A DNA stretch of 64,000 nt from Faecalispora jeddahensis (GTDB taxonomy: Bacteria; Bacillota; Clostridia; Oscillospirales; Acutalibacteraceae): the NCBI RefSeq assembly GCF_000577335.1, contig NZ_CBYL010000007.1, positions 47,060 through 111,059 of the forward strand. Reading direction: 5' to 3'. Both the position numbers and the translations under genes were made by a program. The notes beneath the pieces were generated by a model that had not been told where the DNA came from, ran no database searches, and saw only the letters and a program-made list of their open reading frames with translations. Each line of letters opens with the position of its first letter. Positions within the stretch are counted from its first letter, which is position 1. Positions 44,140 through 52,556 of the stretch are shown here, in pieces.

Positions 44140-44303
44140 CAGCATTTTGGGATTGCCTGTACGACCCTGTCGTAAAATTCGCCGTAGGAGCTGCAGCCCT
44201 GCATCAGCCGCAGCTGATCCTGCTCCGGAAGAGAATCAAAAAACTCTTTCAGCTTGCGATCTTCAGACAGAGCCTGAGGAAAAGAAAAGTCGGAATAATC
44301 CAT
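44139..44303 (-). CDS. 54-residue acidic small protein
   Basis: ATG at 44303, 7 nt after GAGGTG; stop TGA at 44139 touching the terminator. The peptide starts MDYSDFSFPQALSEDRKLKE and continues with a segment rich in Glu, Gln and Leu and a single Met-Gln-Gly-Cys, ending in Lys-Cys. The composition, ribosome-binding site and terminator all argue for a real gene. No family recognised. It may share a transcript with the short ORF at 44372-44476. Confidence 0.65.
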   Translation of the reverse strand: MDYSDFSFPQALSEDRKLKEFFDSLPEQDQLRLMQGCSSYGEFYDRVVQAIPKC

Positions 44304-44371
44304 ACAAAATCACCTCGGGGATAGTGTATGGAAAATCCATGTGTTCATACAGTCCTGCACACAATCGATCT

Positions 44372-44476
44372 TTAAATCAGACTCGATTGCCGCACTCGTT
44401 TCTTAATCATACCACGGGATACAGTGGCCGTTATAGCAGAACCACCAATGACAATGATACCAAGCCCACATATCAA
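44372..44476 (-). CDS. Possible 34-residue membrane peptide (overlapping alternative frame)
   Basis: Directly behind the strong promoter at 44501-44530 and an AAGGAGGG ribosome-binding site, two frames overlap. One starts TTG (44476) and gives a hydrophobic single-helix peptide with a GlyLeuGlyIleIleValIleGlyGly core and a basic LysLysArgValArg tail. The other starts ATG (44471), better spaced, and gives 22 residues rich in Trp, His and Cys (44403-44471). The first is more protein-like, the second has the better start. One of them is probably translated. Confidence 0.4.
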   Translation of the reverse strand: MICGLGIIVIGGSAITATVSRGMIKKRVRQSSLI

Positions 44477-44500
44477 ACCCTCCTTTTTGATAGGTGCTTC

Positions 44501-44530
44501 ATTATATGTAGAAAGGACAAGGTGGGACAA
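44501..44530 (-). promoter_or_regulatory. Promoter of the small-gene transcript next to the CRISPR array
   Basis: TTGTCC (44525-44530), 18 bp, TATAAT (44501-44506), then AAAAAGGAGGG 14 bp on. Confidence 0.65.
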
Positions 44531-44631
44531 TCAGCCGCCAGAGAATCCCATACCGGATTTTCGCGGCCGATTGCCCAAAAATTTTATGGAAGGATGCAAT
44601 TCTGCTACTACACGAACCAAGATTGCATGTA

Positions 44632-45988
44632 ATTTCAATCCACGCTTCCCGTACGGGAAGCGACGGTCTTTCATCTCGCGCGGAGTCTTGTCCTTACCAT
44701 TTCAATCCACGCTCCCCGCATGGGGAGCGACAATCCGCCAGCCCTATGCTGATTGCAGAGATGCAGATTTCAATCCACGCCCCACATGGGGAGCGACGGC
44801 GCGAACGGTGTGAATATTGCCCACGAAATCCGTATTTCAATCCACGCCCCCACATGGGGAGCGACCGTAAAAGCTCTCGGATATGAAAAGGTTCGAGTAA
44901 TTTCAATCCACGCCCCCGCATGGGGAGCGACCATGCACTCTTAGATTATCAACTTTCCCTGGAATATTTCAATCCACGCCCCCGCATGGGGAGCGACATT
45001 ATGGTTGTAGTTCCAATATAGGTAAAACCGATTTCAATCCACGCCCCCGCATGGGGAGCGACCCGGGAAAATCAGCCTCGCTGACGGCTCTGCCGTGATT
45101 TCAATCCACGCCCCCGCATGGGGAGCGACCAGATCACCGTTGGCGCGGTGAGCTGTAATTTGTCATTTCAATCCACGCCCCCGCATGGGGAGCGACGCCG
45201 CTGCGGATGCCGCAAAGGCTTTCGTGAGCGATTTCAATCCACGCCCCCGCATGGGGAGCGACCTTTTACACAGAATGCCGGTTTATCCGATCAGTGATTT
45301 CAATCCACGCCCCCGCATGGGGAGCGACGCTTTGTATTGATCTTCAGTGAGAGAATTTTGCAATTTCAATCCACGCCCCCGCATGGGGAGCGACTTGGAA
45401 AGTACCGGGAATCGTTTCTGATGGGACGGATTTCAATCCACGCCCCCGCATGGGGAGCGACAATGTTACTCTATAATGTGTTACTATTTACTTATAATTT
45501 CAATCCACGCCCCCGCATGGGGAGCGACAGCTAACTCGCCATCATACACGCCATTACTGATAATTTCAATCCACGCCCCCGCATGGGGAGCGACGATGCC
45601 AACGGAACGGCGAGAAACACTTGCTCAATTTCAATCCACGCCCCCGCATGGGGAGCGACGGCTAAAAGAAAAATCCCCAATGGTTACATTGGAATTTCAA
45701 TCCACGCCCCCGCATGGGGAGCGACGCCGGGCGCACCTTGCGCTGATAGGCCTGCCCAATTTCAATCCACGCCCCCGCATGGGGAGCGACCGATCCTGAA
45801 ATCCAGAACATCAAAAAGGTGCTATTTCAATCCACGCCCCCGCATGGGGAGCGACCTACGCTCGAAAGCCGGAACAGGAGGAATAATCATATTTCAATCC
45901 ACGCCCCCGCATGGGGAGCGACTCTGCCCATTTTCCAAAAGTATCACGGTCGGCGGATTTCAATCCACGCCCCCGCATGGGGAGCGAC
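44632..45988 (-). CRISPR. CRISPR array, 21 repeats, 20 spacers, type I-C-like repeat, no cas genes in window
   Basis: The repeat is 32 bp; on the minus strand it runs GTCGCTCCCCATGCGGGGGC then GTGGATTGAAAT. The palindromic centre and the ATTGAAA(T) end are typical of subtype I-C (Dvulg). Spacers are 33-36 bp and all different. The 17 repeats from 44900 to 45988 are identical. The four at the left end (44632, 44699, 44767, 44834) are variants of 33, 33, 31 and 32 bp. Variation marks the oldest, leader-distal end, so the leader is on the right (after 45988) and transcription runs leftward, as the repeat orientation also indicates. No Cas1-Cas8 gene lies in this window. Open frames through the array are repeat translations, not genes. 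Confidence 0.97.
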
Positions 45989-46413
45989 TGCAAAAACAGA
46001 CAAAGCCGAACGGATAGAATAAGAGTCTTTACACAAGCTTTTATTCAGACATCAATTTCGCATCTGCTAATCATGCAATGATTATTCTGAAAAATAATTA
46101 AATTACCAAAAATCAGCGCGAATACCCCTGCTGTTTTCTGTTCGCTGATGGTTCGCACTGCATAATCAAAACCGTTCCACAGAACAGCTGATTTTTGCAC
46201 CCATGTGTTCTATTTTAGACAGATAATTTTTCAAAATTGAATCCGAAGCCCACTGCCCCACCAGATTCCAGAATTTTTAATTATTTTTATTTTACTCCGC
46301 AAACCAACAAAGCTCAACAGGTATTGTATTCTTTTCGATCAGAATATAAATTTTTTTGTTATGATATCCGCAGCAATTTGCTCCACATGTTCCAATCACC
46401 TTTCACAAAGCGA
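45989..46413. other. CRISPR leader side and AT-rich intergenic DNA
   Basis: About 425 bp without a gene, AT-rich from 46020. The first 100 bp beside the newest repeat should contain the CRISPR leader and promoter reading left. A 34-bp stretch right after the last repeat is spacer-length but is not followed by another repeat. Confidence 0.5.
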
Positions 46414-46446
46414 AGCAGGGTACCGCATAACGGTACCCTGCTTTTA
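46414..46446 (+). terminator. Terminator right of the CRISPR leader
   Basis: AGCAGGGTACCG-cataa-CGGTACCCTGCT (46414-46442) followed by TTTA, facing rightward. The transcript it ends is not obvious, so a small rightward RNA in 46240-46440 is possible. Confidence 0.7.
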
Positions 46447-46511
46447 TAAAATGAAAGGAAAAAGGGATAAGTATCATTAAAACCGGTGGATTCCGAAAAT
46501 GGAACACCGGC

Positions 46512-47417
46512 TTACTCCGGCTGACGCAGCTTTAAATCCACCACCGGGTTGATCAGCGGCTCCATGGAGAATCCGTTCGGGCCATAGATGCGGCACTCGA
46601 TGGTATCGCCGTCTTCAATATGCACGGCCCGCGGCGTTCCGGTGGAGAGGATGTCACCCGGCAGCCAGCCCTGCAGGTGCGATACCAGCGAAACCAGACG
46701 CGCCGGCTTATGGGTCATGTTGTTGACGATATTTTTCGCGTGAACCTCGCCGTTATGGACGGTCTGAACCTCGAGCTGCAGAACATCGTCCACCTCATCG
46801 GGGGTAACGAGCTGCGGGCCGAAGCTGAAGAAGGTATCAAAGCCCTTGACGAGCGTGAGGAAACGCGGGTTCTGGCGCAGAATGGATTCCTCGGTCATAT
46901 CGAGAATCGTGGTGTAGCCGACGATGTAATCCATCCAGTGCTCTTCATCGATGAACTTGCACTTTTTGCCGAGGATGATGCCGAGCTCGGCCTCGCCGGT
47001 GGTTTTCTGCGCTTCGGGCAGGGCGGGGATGCACACGTCGTCCCCCGGGCCGACAATGCAGGAAGCAGGCTTATAGAAGCTGCCCGGGAAGCCAACCGGG
47101 GCGTTTTCTCCCAGATCGCCCGCGTGGTCCACATAGTTCAGGCCGATTCCGAAAATGCGGGGCGGGTTGCGGTACAGCGGAGCGTATACTACCTGATCGG
47201 CGGGGACAAGACCTGGAATGCTTTCGAGCTCTTCTTTTCCGCCTGCATTGTACCAGGCGGTGAGGCCGGGAATCTGCTCTGCGCAGATCAGATCATACAG
47301 CTCGGTTTTCCACGCCGTGCCCTTCCATTGATTGATGCGGGAAACCGGCAGGGCTCCTTTCGAGGTTACTACGGCAGCGACCTCCTGTTCCTCCAGGCGA
47401 ATGGTTACAAATCTCAT
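46512..47417 (-). CDS. Fumarylacetoacetate hydrolase (FAH) family protein
   Basis: A 301-residue enzyme of the FAH superfamily, which cleaves or decarboxylates beta-diketo or oxo-acid substrates with a divalent metal. Seen: PPRIFGIGLNYVDHAGD opening the catalytic domain, metal ligands in GEAELGIILGKKC (two Glu) and DMTEESILRQNP, then TGTPRAVHIEDGD. AAAGGAAGAC precedes the ATG. Same strand as the aminotransferase upstream, 158 bp apart with a REP-like palindrome between. Together they suggest a small amino-acid or aromatic catabolic unit; substrate unknown. Confidence 0.88.
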   Translation of the reverse strand: MRFVTIRLEEQEVAAVVTSKGALPVSRINQWKGTAWKTELYDLICAEQIPGLTAWYNAGGKEELESIPGLVPADQVVYAPLYRNPPRIFGIGLNYVDHAGDLGENAPVGFPGSFYKPASCIVGPGDDVCIPALPEAQKTTGEAELGIILGKKCKFIDEEHWMDYIVGYTTILDMTEESILRQNPRFLTLVKGFDTFFSFGPQLVTPDEVDDVLQLEVQTVHNGEVHAKNIVNNMTHKPARLVSLVSHLQGWLPGDILSTGTPRAVHIEDGDTIECRIYGPNGFSMEPLINPVVDLKLRQPE

Positions 47418-47511
47418 GTTTTGTCTTCCTTTCCCATATTGAATTGCAGTTTTATGGCTGCGATGCTTCTTTCAGATAAAATCTATCTCATCTTAGATTA
47501 GATTCATTTTT

Positions 47512-47546
47512 TGTATCCCTCCCGCTTTTGATGAGAGAGGATACAG
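47512..47546 (-). repeat. REP-like palindrome, copy e
   Basis: TGTATCCCTCCCGC-tttt-GATGAGAGAGGATACA with imperfect arms, followed by GCTGTTTTT. It lies 96 bp 5' of the FAH gene. Confidence 0.6.
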
Positions 47547-47575
47547 CTGTTTTTCCTGCGCTTCCAATGGCATTC

Positions 47576-48754
47576 TCATCCGCGCAGCTCTTCTACCGCC
47601 TTGCGCAGACGTTCACAGCCTTCGATAATATTTTCATAGCTGTTCGCGAAGGACATCCGCAGATAGCCCTCGCCGCCGGGGCCGAACACGTCGCCGGGAA
47701 CCATCGCGATTTTCGCGTGATCCAGCAGATAATCCGCGAGCTGTGCGGAGGACATGCCGAGCTCCTTTGCATTGATGAAGATGTAGAACGCGCCCTTTGG
47801 GGTCTGGCAGCTCAGGCCAGGGATCTCGTTGATCGCACGCACCGCATAATCCCGGCGGCGGCTGTATTCCGCTACCATCTTCTCCACCTCGTCGGTTTCG
47901 TCGCGCAGTGCGACGATCGAGGCTGTCTGCACAAAGGACGGCGCACAGGTTGTGTTGTGCTGATGAATTTTATTCAGCACGGCAATATACTCCTCGGGCG
48001 CCGCCACGTAGCCAAGGCGCCAGCCAGTCATGGAATACGCTTTGGAAAGGCCGTTCATCGTGAAGGTGCGCTCTTTCATTCCCGGCAGCGACGCAATGGA
48101 AATGTGGCGTTCACCGTCAAACACCAGGCGCTCATACACTTCATCCGCAATGACCATCAGGTCGTTTTCGATGGCAATTTCCGCAAGGCCGCGCAGGGTT
48201 TCTTCCGAAAGAACGCCGCCGGTCGGATTGTTCGGGGAAATCAGCACAAGGGCCTTTGTCTTGCCGGTCACTTTAGAACGAACCTCATCCAGATCAATCT
48301 GGAATCCGGTCTCTTCGTTAAGACCAAACGTGACCGGCACCGCGCCCAGCAGGCGGGGAACATTCATGTAGTTGATCCACACCGGGTCTGGCACCAGAAT
48401 TTCATCCCCTTCATCCAAAATGGAGCAGAGAACGTCGAACACGGCTTCGGAAAGCCCAACTGTAACAAGAATCTCTGTGGGCTTGTAATCGATATGGTTC
48501 TGCTTTCTGAGCTTTTCTGCGATCGCGGTGCGAAGCTCCATAGAGCCGAAGTTTGAGGTATAGAATACATCCCCCGATTCCAGGCTCTTTTCACAGGCTT
48601 TTTTGATGTACTCCGGCGTATCGAAATCCGGGCGGCCAATTTCAAAATGGAGAACTTTTTCTCCGGCCCGCTCCATGGCCAGCGCCTTTTCATTCACTTT
48701 ACGAATTCCGGAGGGCGCCAGCATATCCATACGGGCGGCAATTTTTTTGTTCAT
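47576..48754 (-). CDS. Class I/II pyridoxal-phosphate aminotransferase
   Basis: A 392-residue fold-type I aminotransferase. Seen: VTVGLSEAVFDVL, LISPNNPTGGVLSEETL, VIADEVYERLVFDG, and PLP Lys238 in GLSKAYSMTGWRLGYVA, followed by the distal Arg in GGEGYLRMSFA. Closest in pattern to the aspartate/aromatic-type (AspC/PatA) group; the amino donor cannot be fixed. GAGAGG lies 10 nt before the ATG. Divergent from a LysR regulator across 235 bp that contains another REP-like palindrome. Confidence 0.9.
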   Translation of the reverse strand: MNKKIAARMDMLAPSGIRKVNEKALAMERAGEKVLHFEIGRPDFDTPEYIKKACEKSLESGDVFYTSNFGSMELRTAIAEKLRKQNHIDYKPTEILVTVGLSEAVFDVLCSILDEGDEILVPDPVWINYMNVPRLLGAVPVTFGLNEETGFQIDLDEVRSKVTGKTKALVLISPNNPTGGVLSEETLRGLAEIAIENDLMVIADEVYERLVFDGERHISIASLPGMKERTFTMNGLSKAYSMTGWRLGYVAAPEEYIAVLNKIHQHNTTCAPSFVQTASIVALRDETDEVEKMVAEYSRRRDYAVRAINEIPGLSCQTPKGAFYIFINAKELGMSSAQLADYLLDHAKIAMVPGDVFGPGGEGYLRMSFANSYENIIEGCERLRKAVEELRG

Positions 48755-48810
48755 CCCGATTCATCCTCTCATAAATGATTTTATAGTAACGCCGCTTGAA
48801 ACAAATGATT

Positions 48811-48842
48811 GATTTTCCACCGCCTGCGGCGGAGAAGAAATC
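48811..48842 (-). repeat. REP-like palindrome, copy f
   Basis: GATTTTCCACCGCC-tgc-GGCGGAGAAGAAATC (imperfect outer stem), 57 bp 5' of the aminotransferase start. Confidence 0.6.
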
Positions 48843-48989
48843 CACTGTACTTGCATCAGACTATTTTATAGTGAATTGACTATACCTTTGTCGTATTTTG
48901 TTTTATAATGGAACAAATAAAACCGTCGGCTTTCTGCCGTACTGCCGCCCGCCACCACACTGTGGATTGATCCAAAGGAGCGAAGCGCC

Positions 48990-49988
48990 ATGATGTCTTA
49001 CATGAAATATGTTTATGCCGTGTATCAGGAACGCAGCTTTTCCAAAGCAGCCCGCAAGCTGTATGTTTCTCAGCCCTGGCTGAGCTCTGCCGTAAAAAAG
49101 GCGGAGCAGGAACTGCAAACCCCTTTGTTTAACCGCAGCACCAATCCGATCAGCCTGACGGAGGCCGGGCAGTACTATATTGAACAGGTAGAGAAGATCA
49201 TGGCGATTGAAGAAGAAATGCAGCGGCATTTTGAAACGATGGCTCATTCTCTCGAAACCCAGCTGCGCATTGGCAGCTCCATGTTTTTCTGCACCTATGT
49301 GCTGCCCAACATGCTGGCGGAATTCCGCGAGAAGTACCCCAATGTCGTCGTCACCTTTTCCGAGGGCAGCAGCCCCATGCTGACCGAACGCCTGCTGGAG
49401 GGCAAGCTGGATTTTCTTCTGGAGGCGGAAGGCCCCGATAAAAACCTGCTCAATTCGATACCGTGGTCAACAGAAGAGATCATTCTGGCGGTGCCGGCCG
49501 AGTACGAAATCAACGATCGGCTGAAAGAATTCGGCTACACCTTCGATGAATTTCTACTGCGCCGCGAGGAAGGGCACCAGAAGCCGCCTGTTCCCCTTTC
49601 GGTGTTTTCTGAGGAAGAGTTCATTATGCTGACGCCGGGGAATGATATTTATAAGAGGAGCATCGCCCTTTGCAAAAACGCTGACTTTGTTCCCAAAACC
49701 TCTTTGTACCTGACTCAGATGATGACCACCTATTACCTGGTTTGTGAGGGGCGGGGCGTTTCGTTTCTGCGTTCTACCATTCCTGAATATGTGACGCATA
49801 CGGACAAGGTGGTTTTTTATCAGCTCGATGATCCGCTTGCCACGCGGAACATCTTTCTCTCTTACCGGAAAAAACAGTCGAGCGAGGTGCAGAAAAAGCT
49901 GATCGCCTTTATGAAGAACCAGACACTGGCCCCCAAAAAGGCTGACTCCGGCGTGCTGTTCAGCAGCGAGACGCAGAATGAGTTTTAA
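48990..49988 (+). CDS. LysR family transcriptional regulator
   Basis: A 332-residue activator/repressor. Seen: N-terminal winged HTH YVYAVYQERSFSKAARKLYVSQPWLSSAVKKAEQEL and LFNRSTNPISLTEAGQYY, then a periplasmic-binding-like effector domain with LRIGSSMFFCTYVLPNMLAEF. AAGGAG precedes the two tandem ATGs. Divergent from the aminotransferase-FAH pair, which it probably controls. Its 3' end overlaps the convergent SDR gene by 4 bp. Confidence 0.92.
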   Translation: MMSYMKYVYAVYQERSFSKAARKLYVSQPWLSSAVKKAEQELQTPLFNRSTNPISLTEAGQYYIEQVEKIMAIEEEMQRHFETMAHSLETQLRIGSSMFFCTYVLPNMLAEFREKYPNVVVTFSEGSSPMLTERLLEGKLDFLLEAEGPDKNLLNSIPWSTEEIILAVPAEYEINDRLKEFGYTFDEFLLRREEGHQKPPVPLSVFSEEEFIMLTPGNDIYKRSIALCKNADFVPKTSLYLTQMMTTYYLVCEGRGVSFLRSTIPEYVTHTDKVVFYQLDDPLATRNIFLSYRKKQSSEVQKKLIAFMKNQTLAPKKADSGVLFSSETQNEF

Positions 49989-50776
49989 AAAGCCTTGACC
50001 ATGCCGCCGTCTACCAGAACGGTCTGCCCGGTGATGAAGGTATTGGCTTCGGAGCAAAGGAACGCCGCAAGCTTTCCGTATTCCTCGGGCTTGCCGTAGC
50101 GGCCCATCGGAATGGTTTGATAGGTCTGCTGTTGCACTTCGTCTACGGTGATCCCTTGCTTCTGCGCGCGGATCGCATCGAGCTGATCGATTCTGGCCGT
50201 GCCGATGCGGCCGGGGCCGATCACGTTGACGAGAATATGATCCTTGCCCAGCTCCTGCGAAAGCGTTTTGGCAAGGCCCATGACGCCCATGCGGAAGGTG
50301 TTGGACAGAATCAGATTATCCAGCACCGCCTTGACTGAGGACGAGGTCGAGCAAAGAATGCGCCCGGCACCGTTCTGGCGCATGGAAGGCAGAACCGCGC
50401 GGATGGTGCGGATGTACGAGAGCAGGCAGAGCTCGTAGGCGTCCTGCCAGTCCTGATCGGAAAAGACATCGAACACACCGGGCTTTGGGCCGCCCGTATT
50501 GTTGACCAAAGCAAAGATCGGGCCGCATTTTTCTACGGTGGTTTGAACCAGATTTTCAATATCCTGCGCATTGGTGATGCTGCCGGTGAAGAATTCCGGC
50601 TGATTGCCGGTCTCCTTCGCGATTTCGGCCTGCGTCTCCCTGAGCTGCTCTTCAAACGGACTGAACAGCATTACTTTTGCACCCTCCCGGCACAGCTCCA
50701 GCGCAATCGCTTTCCCCAGCCCGCTGCTGGAAGCCATGACCAGTGCTCCTTTTCCCTTGAGCCCGAGTTCCATCAT
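49985..50776 (-). CDS. SDR family oxidoreductase, atypical active site
   Basis: A 263-residue Rossmann-fold protein. Seen: nucleotide loop ASSSGLGKAIA (in place of TGxxxGxG), NNTGGPKPG (NNAG equivalent), GPGRIGTARID and the C-terminal FITGQTVLVDGGMVKAF. The catalytic YxxxK is missing: after the active-site serines (CSTSSSVKAVLDN) the sequence reads LSNTFRMGV. This SNxxR subgroup exists among FabG-like SDRs, so the chemistry may differ or be lost. GGAG lies 6 nt before the ATG. Convergent with the LysR gene. Confidence 0.88.
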   Translation of the reverse strand: MMELGLKGKGALVMASSSGLGKAIALELCREGAKVMLFSPFEEQLRETQAEIAKETGNQPEFFTGSITNAQDIENLVQTTVEKCGPIFALVNNTGGPKPGVFDVFSDQDWQDAYELCLLSYIRTIRAVLPSMRQNGAGRILCSTSSSVKAVLDNLILSNTFRMGVMGLAKTLSQELGKDHILVNVIGPGRIGTARIDQLDAIRAQKQGITVDEVQQQTYQTIPMGRYGKPEEYGKLAAFLCSEANTFITGQTVLVDGGMVKAF

Positions 50777-51267
50777 CCATCTCTCCTTTTTGTATTGGTT
50801 TCACATGGTTTCTTTGGACATCTCCGTGCAAAAACCACCGATCTGCCCCCGAAATCTTCGGCGGTTTCGCGCTGCCCGGATCGATTCGTTTTCCCTTCTT
50901 TATCATACCAAGGATAAAATGCGCCGTAAAATACGTAACACTGTATAAAACTATTCTCTTTGAAATATGAAGCTTTTAGAAAAACAATGCCAAAAGAAAC
51001 AGGCCCGCCAATGATTTGGCGGGCCTGTTTTTTCAAATGGGAGTACAGCCGACGCAGCTGCCCCCCAGAAATACACGATTCAATTTTGATCTTCTCTTTT
51101 CCAGAATAAGAAAGATCGGCTATTCTGACGTACGGCGGCTGACAATATGAAAGACCTCACGCCATAAACGTCGGCAGACTGCCGACGACTGGAAGAGCCT
51201 TGAAGCCTGAGACAGATAAAATATTTGGCTTCTGACGCCTGTCAAGACGAAGACATCTAAATTCTTG
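50777..51267. other. Intergenic region with two palindromes
   Basis: 491 bp without a gene. It holds a strong bidirectional terminator, CAGGCCCGCCAA-tgat-TTGGCGGGCCTG plus TTTTTT (51000-51033), and a short palindrome CGTCGGCA-gac-TGCCGACG (51169-51187). Nothing else is recognised. Confidence 0.7.
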
Positions 51268-51648
51268 TCATAATATATTGTTCATATTTGGCAATTCGGT
51301 ATCCATCAACGTGTGGAGCTGATTCAGCGCACGGTTGCACTCTGCCCGCGCTTCATCCTCGGTTCCGCTTTTTAAAAAAGACTGTGTGGTGGAAAGAGTT
51401 TGGCTGACTGATTCAAGACGTTCATGGGGAATAAAATAAGACATCAAATGATGATAACCGTGCCAGGTATCGACCGCATCTTTAATCAGAGCCCTGGATT
51501 GCTCGGTATCCCCACCATCCATGGTATCCTGAACCTGTACCAGTATTTCGGAAACCTCGGTGGTCATGCGCTCCACCTCTCTCATTCCCCAGATACTGCC
51601 CCCGAAAAGGATCACCAGAATCGCCAGCGCTGCCCAGATACGATTCAT
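51268..51648 (-). CDS. DUF4363 protein
   Basis: A 126-residue protein with one N-terminal membrane helix (IWAALAILVILFGGSIWGM) and an external four-helix-like domain. DUF4363 genes are usually paired with DUF421 in spore-forming Firmicutes, as here: its ATG overlaps the DUF421 stop (ATGA). The function is unknown; a role in the sporulating cell membrane is often supposed from the pairing. Confidence 0.85.
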   Translation of the reverse strand: MNRIWAALAILVILFGGSIWGMREVERMTTEVSEILVQVQDTMDGGDTEQSRALIKDAVDTWHGYHHLMSYFIPHERLESVSQTLSTTQSFLKSGTEDEARAECNRALNQLHTLMDTELPNMNNIL

Positions 51649-52325
51649 TGTGTTTTCCCTTCCTTTTTAATGATTTGAAAATCCCCCGCCGTGTTTGCGG
51701 TCATCAAAAACACCTGATCGGCGGTCAGATTTTTGCCTTTTAACACGCCTTCTACCCACGCGACAGATTTTTTGCACAGCTTGGCGGAGGTCTCGGAAAT
51801 CACACCGTCGCTGATCACAACGGTTTCAATTCCGGTATCGGGAACCACCAGCTGGAGCATATCCGGCGTGACGGAATCCTTACCGGGCTTTTTGACCACG
51901 CTCAGTTTGCCGTTCGTTTCCACAATGGCATAGGCGACGTCTGAAATGGAAACAATACTGTTCTGACGCAGGTCTTCAAAAAGATCCTCGGTCGTCATGC
52001 GCAGGCGGCGCAGCTCACTCTGCTGAATTTTTCCGTCATTGATCACAACGATCGGCCGCCCGCAGATCACCTTGCGGAAACGGCCGCTTTTTAGCATCAT
52101 GACAGACAGAATGATTTCAATCGCAACCAGCGTAAAAATAGGCACCAGCCCGCTGACTAGGGGCTGGCCTGTGTTCTGCATCGGGATGGATGCAATGTCT
52201 GAAATGAGAAGCGTCACCACCAGCTCTGACGTTTGCAGCTCGCTGATCTGACGCTTTCCCATCAATCTGACGGCAAATATGATGACAATATACAACAGAA
52301 AAGTTCGAATCAAAGAAATGATCAT
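51645..52325 (-). CDS. DUF421 membrane protein (YetF/YrbG type)
   Basis: A 226-residue protein with three N-terminal helices and a soluble domain. Seen: LYIVIIFAVRLMGKRQISELQTSELVVTLLISD, typical of DUF421, then a C-terminal domain with GRPIVVINDGKIQ and LRQNSIVSISDVAYAIVETNGKLSV. AGGTGATAAAAA precedes the ATG. First gene of the DUF421-DUF4363 pair. Confidence 0.9.
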   Translation of the reverse strand: MIISLIRTFLLYIVIIFAVRLMGKRQISELQTSELVVTLLISDIASIPMQNTGQPLVSGLVPIFTLVAIEIILSVMMLKSGRFRKVICGRPIVVINDGKIQQSELRRLRMTTEDLFEDLRQNSIVSISDVAYAIVETNGKLSVVKKPGKDSVTPDMLQLVVPDTGIETVVISDGVISETSAKLCKKSVAWVEGVLKGKNLTADQVFLMTANTAGDFQIIKKEGKTQ

Positions 52326-52488
52326 TTTTTATCACCTGGCATCTATTTTGGCCTTCCAGACCTGTTTTATACAGCGGCGCGGCTTGTCCAAAAGACGGAA
52401 AAGCCTCGCTTTCAAACACCTGAATATACACGCACACTCCTGAAAATCTGTTTGTCTGCCGGATTGCCGGTATGAATACAGCAAACGC

Positions 52489-52518
52489 TTGACACTGTAT
52501 CCGGCCGGATGCTACACT
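52489..52518 (+). promoter_or_regulatory. Promoter of the 52.56-kb hypothetical gene
   Basis: TTGACA (52489-52494), 18 bp, TACACT (52513-52518), 38 bp before the start codon. Confidence 0.65.
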
Positions 52519-52556
52519 GTGATCATATCTATATTATATCGGCAATGGAGAACGAT

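Noticed and set aside
44424..46022. Open frames through the CRISPR array giving repeated FNPRPRMGSD or ISIHAPAWGAT peptides
   Set aside because: These are translations of the 32-bp repeats and vary only in the spacers; no gene is present.
45989..46022. A 21st spacer after the last repeat
   Set aside because: The 34 bp are spacer-length but no repeat follows, and this is the leader side; treated as leader.
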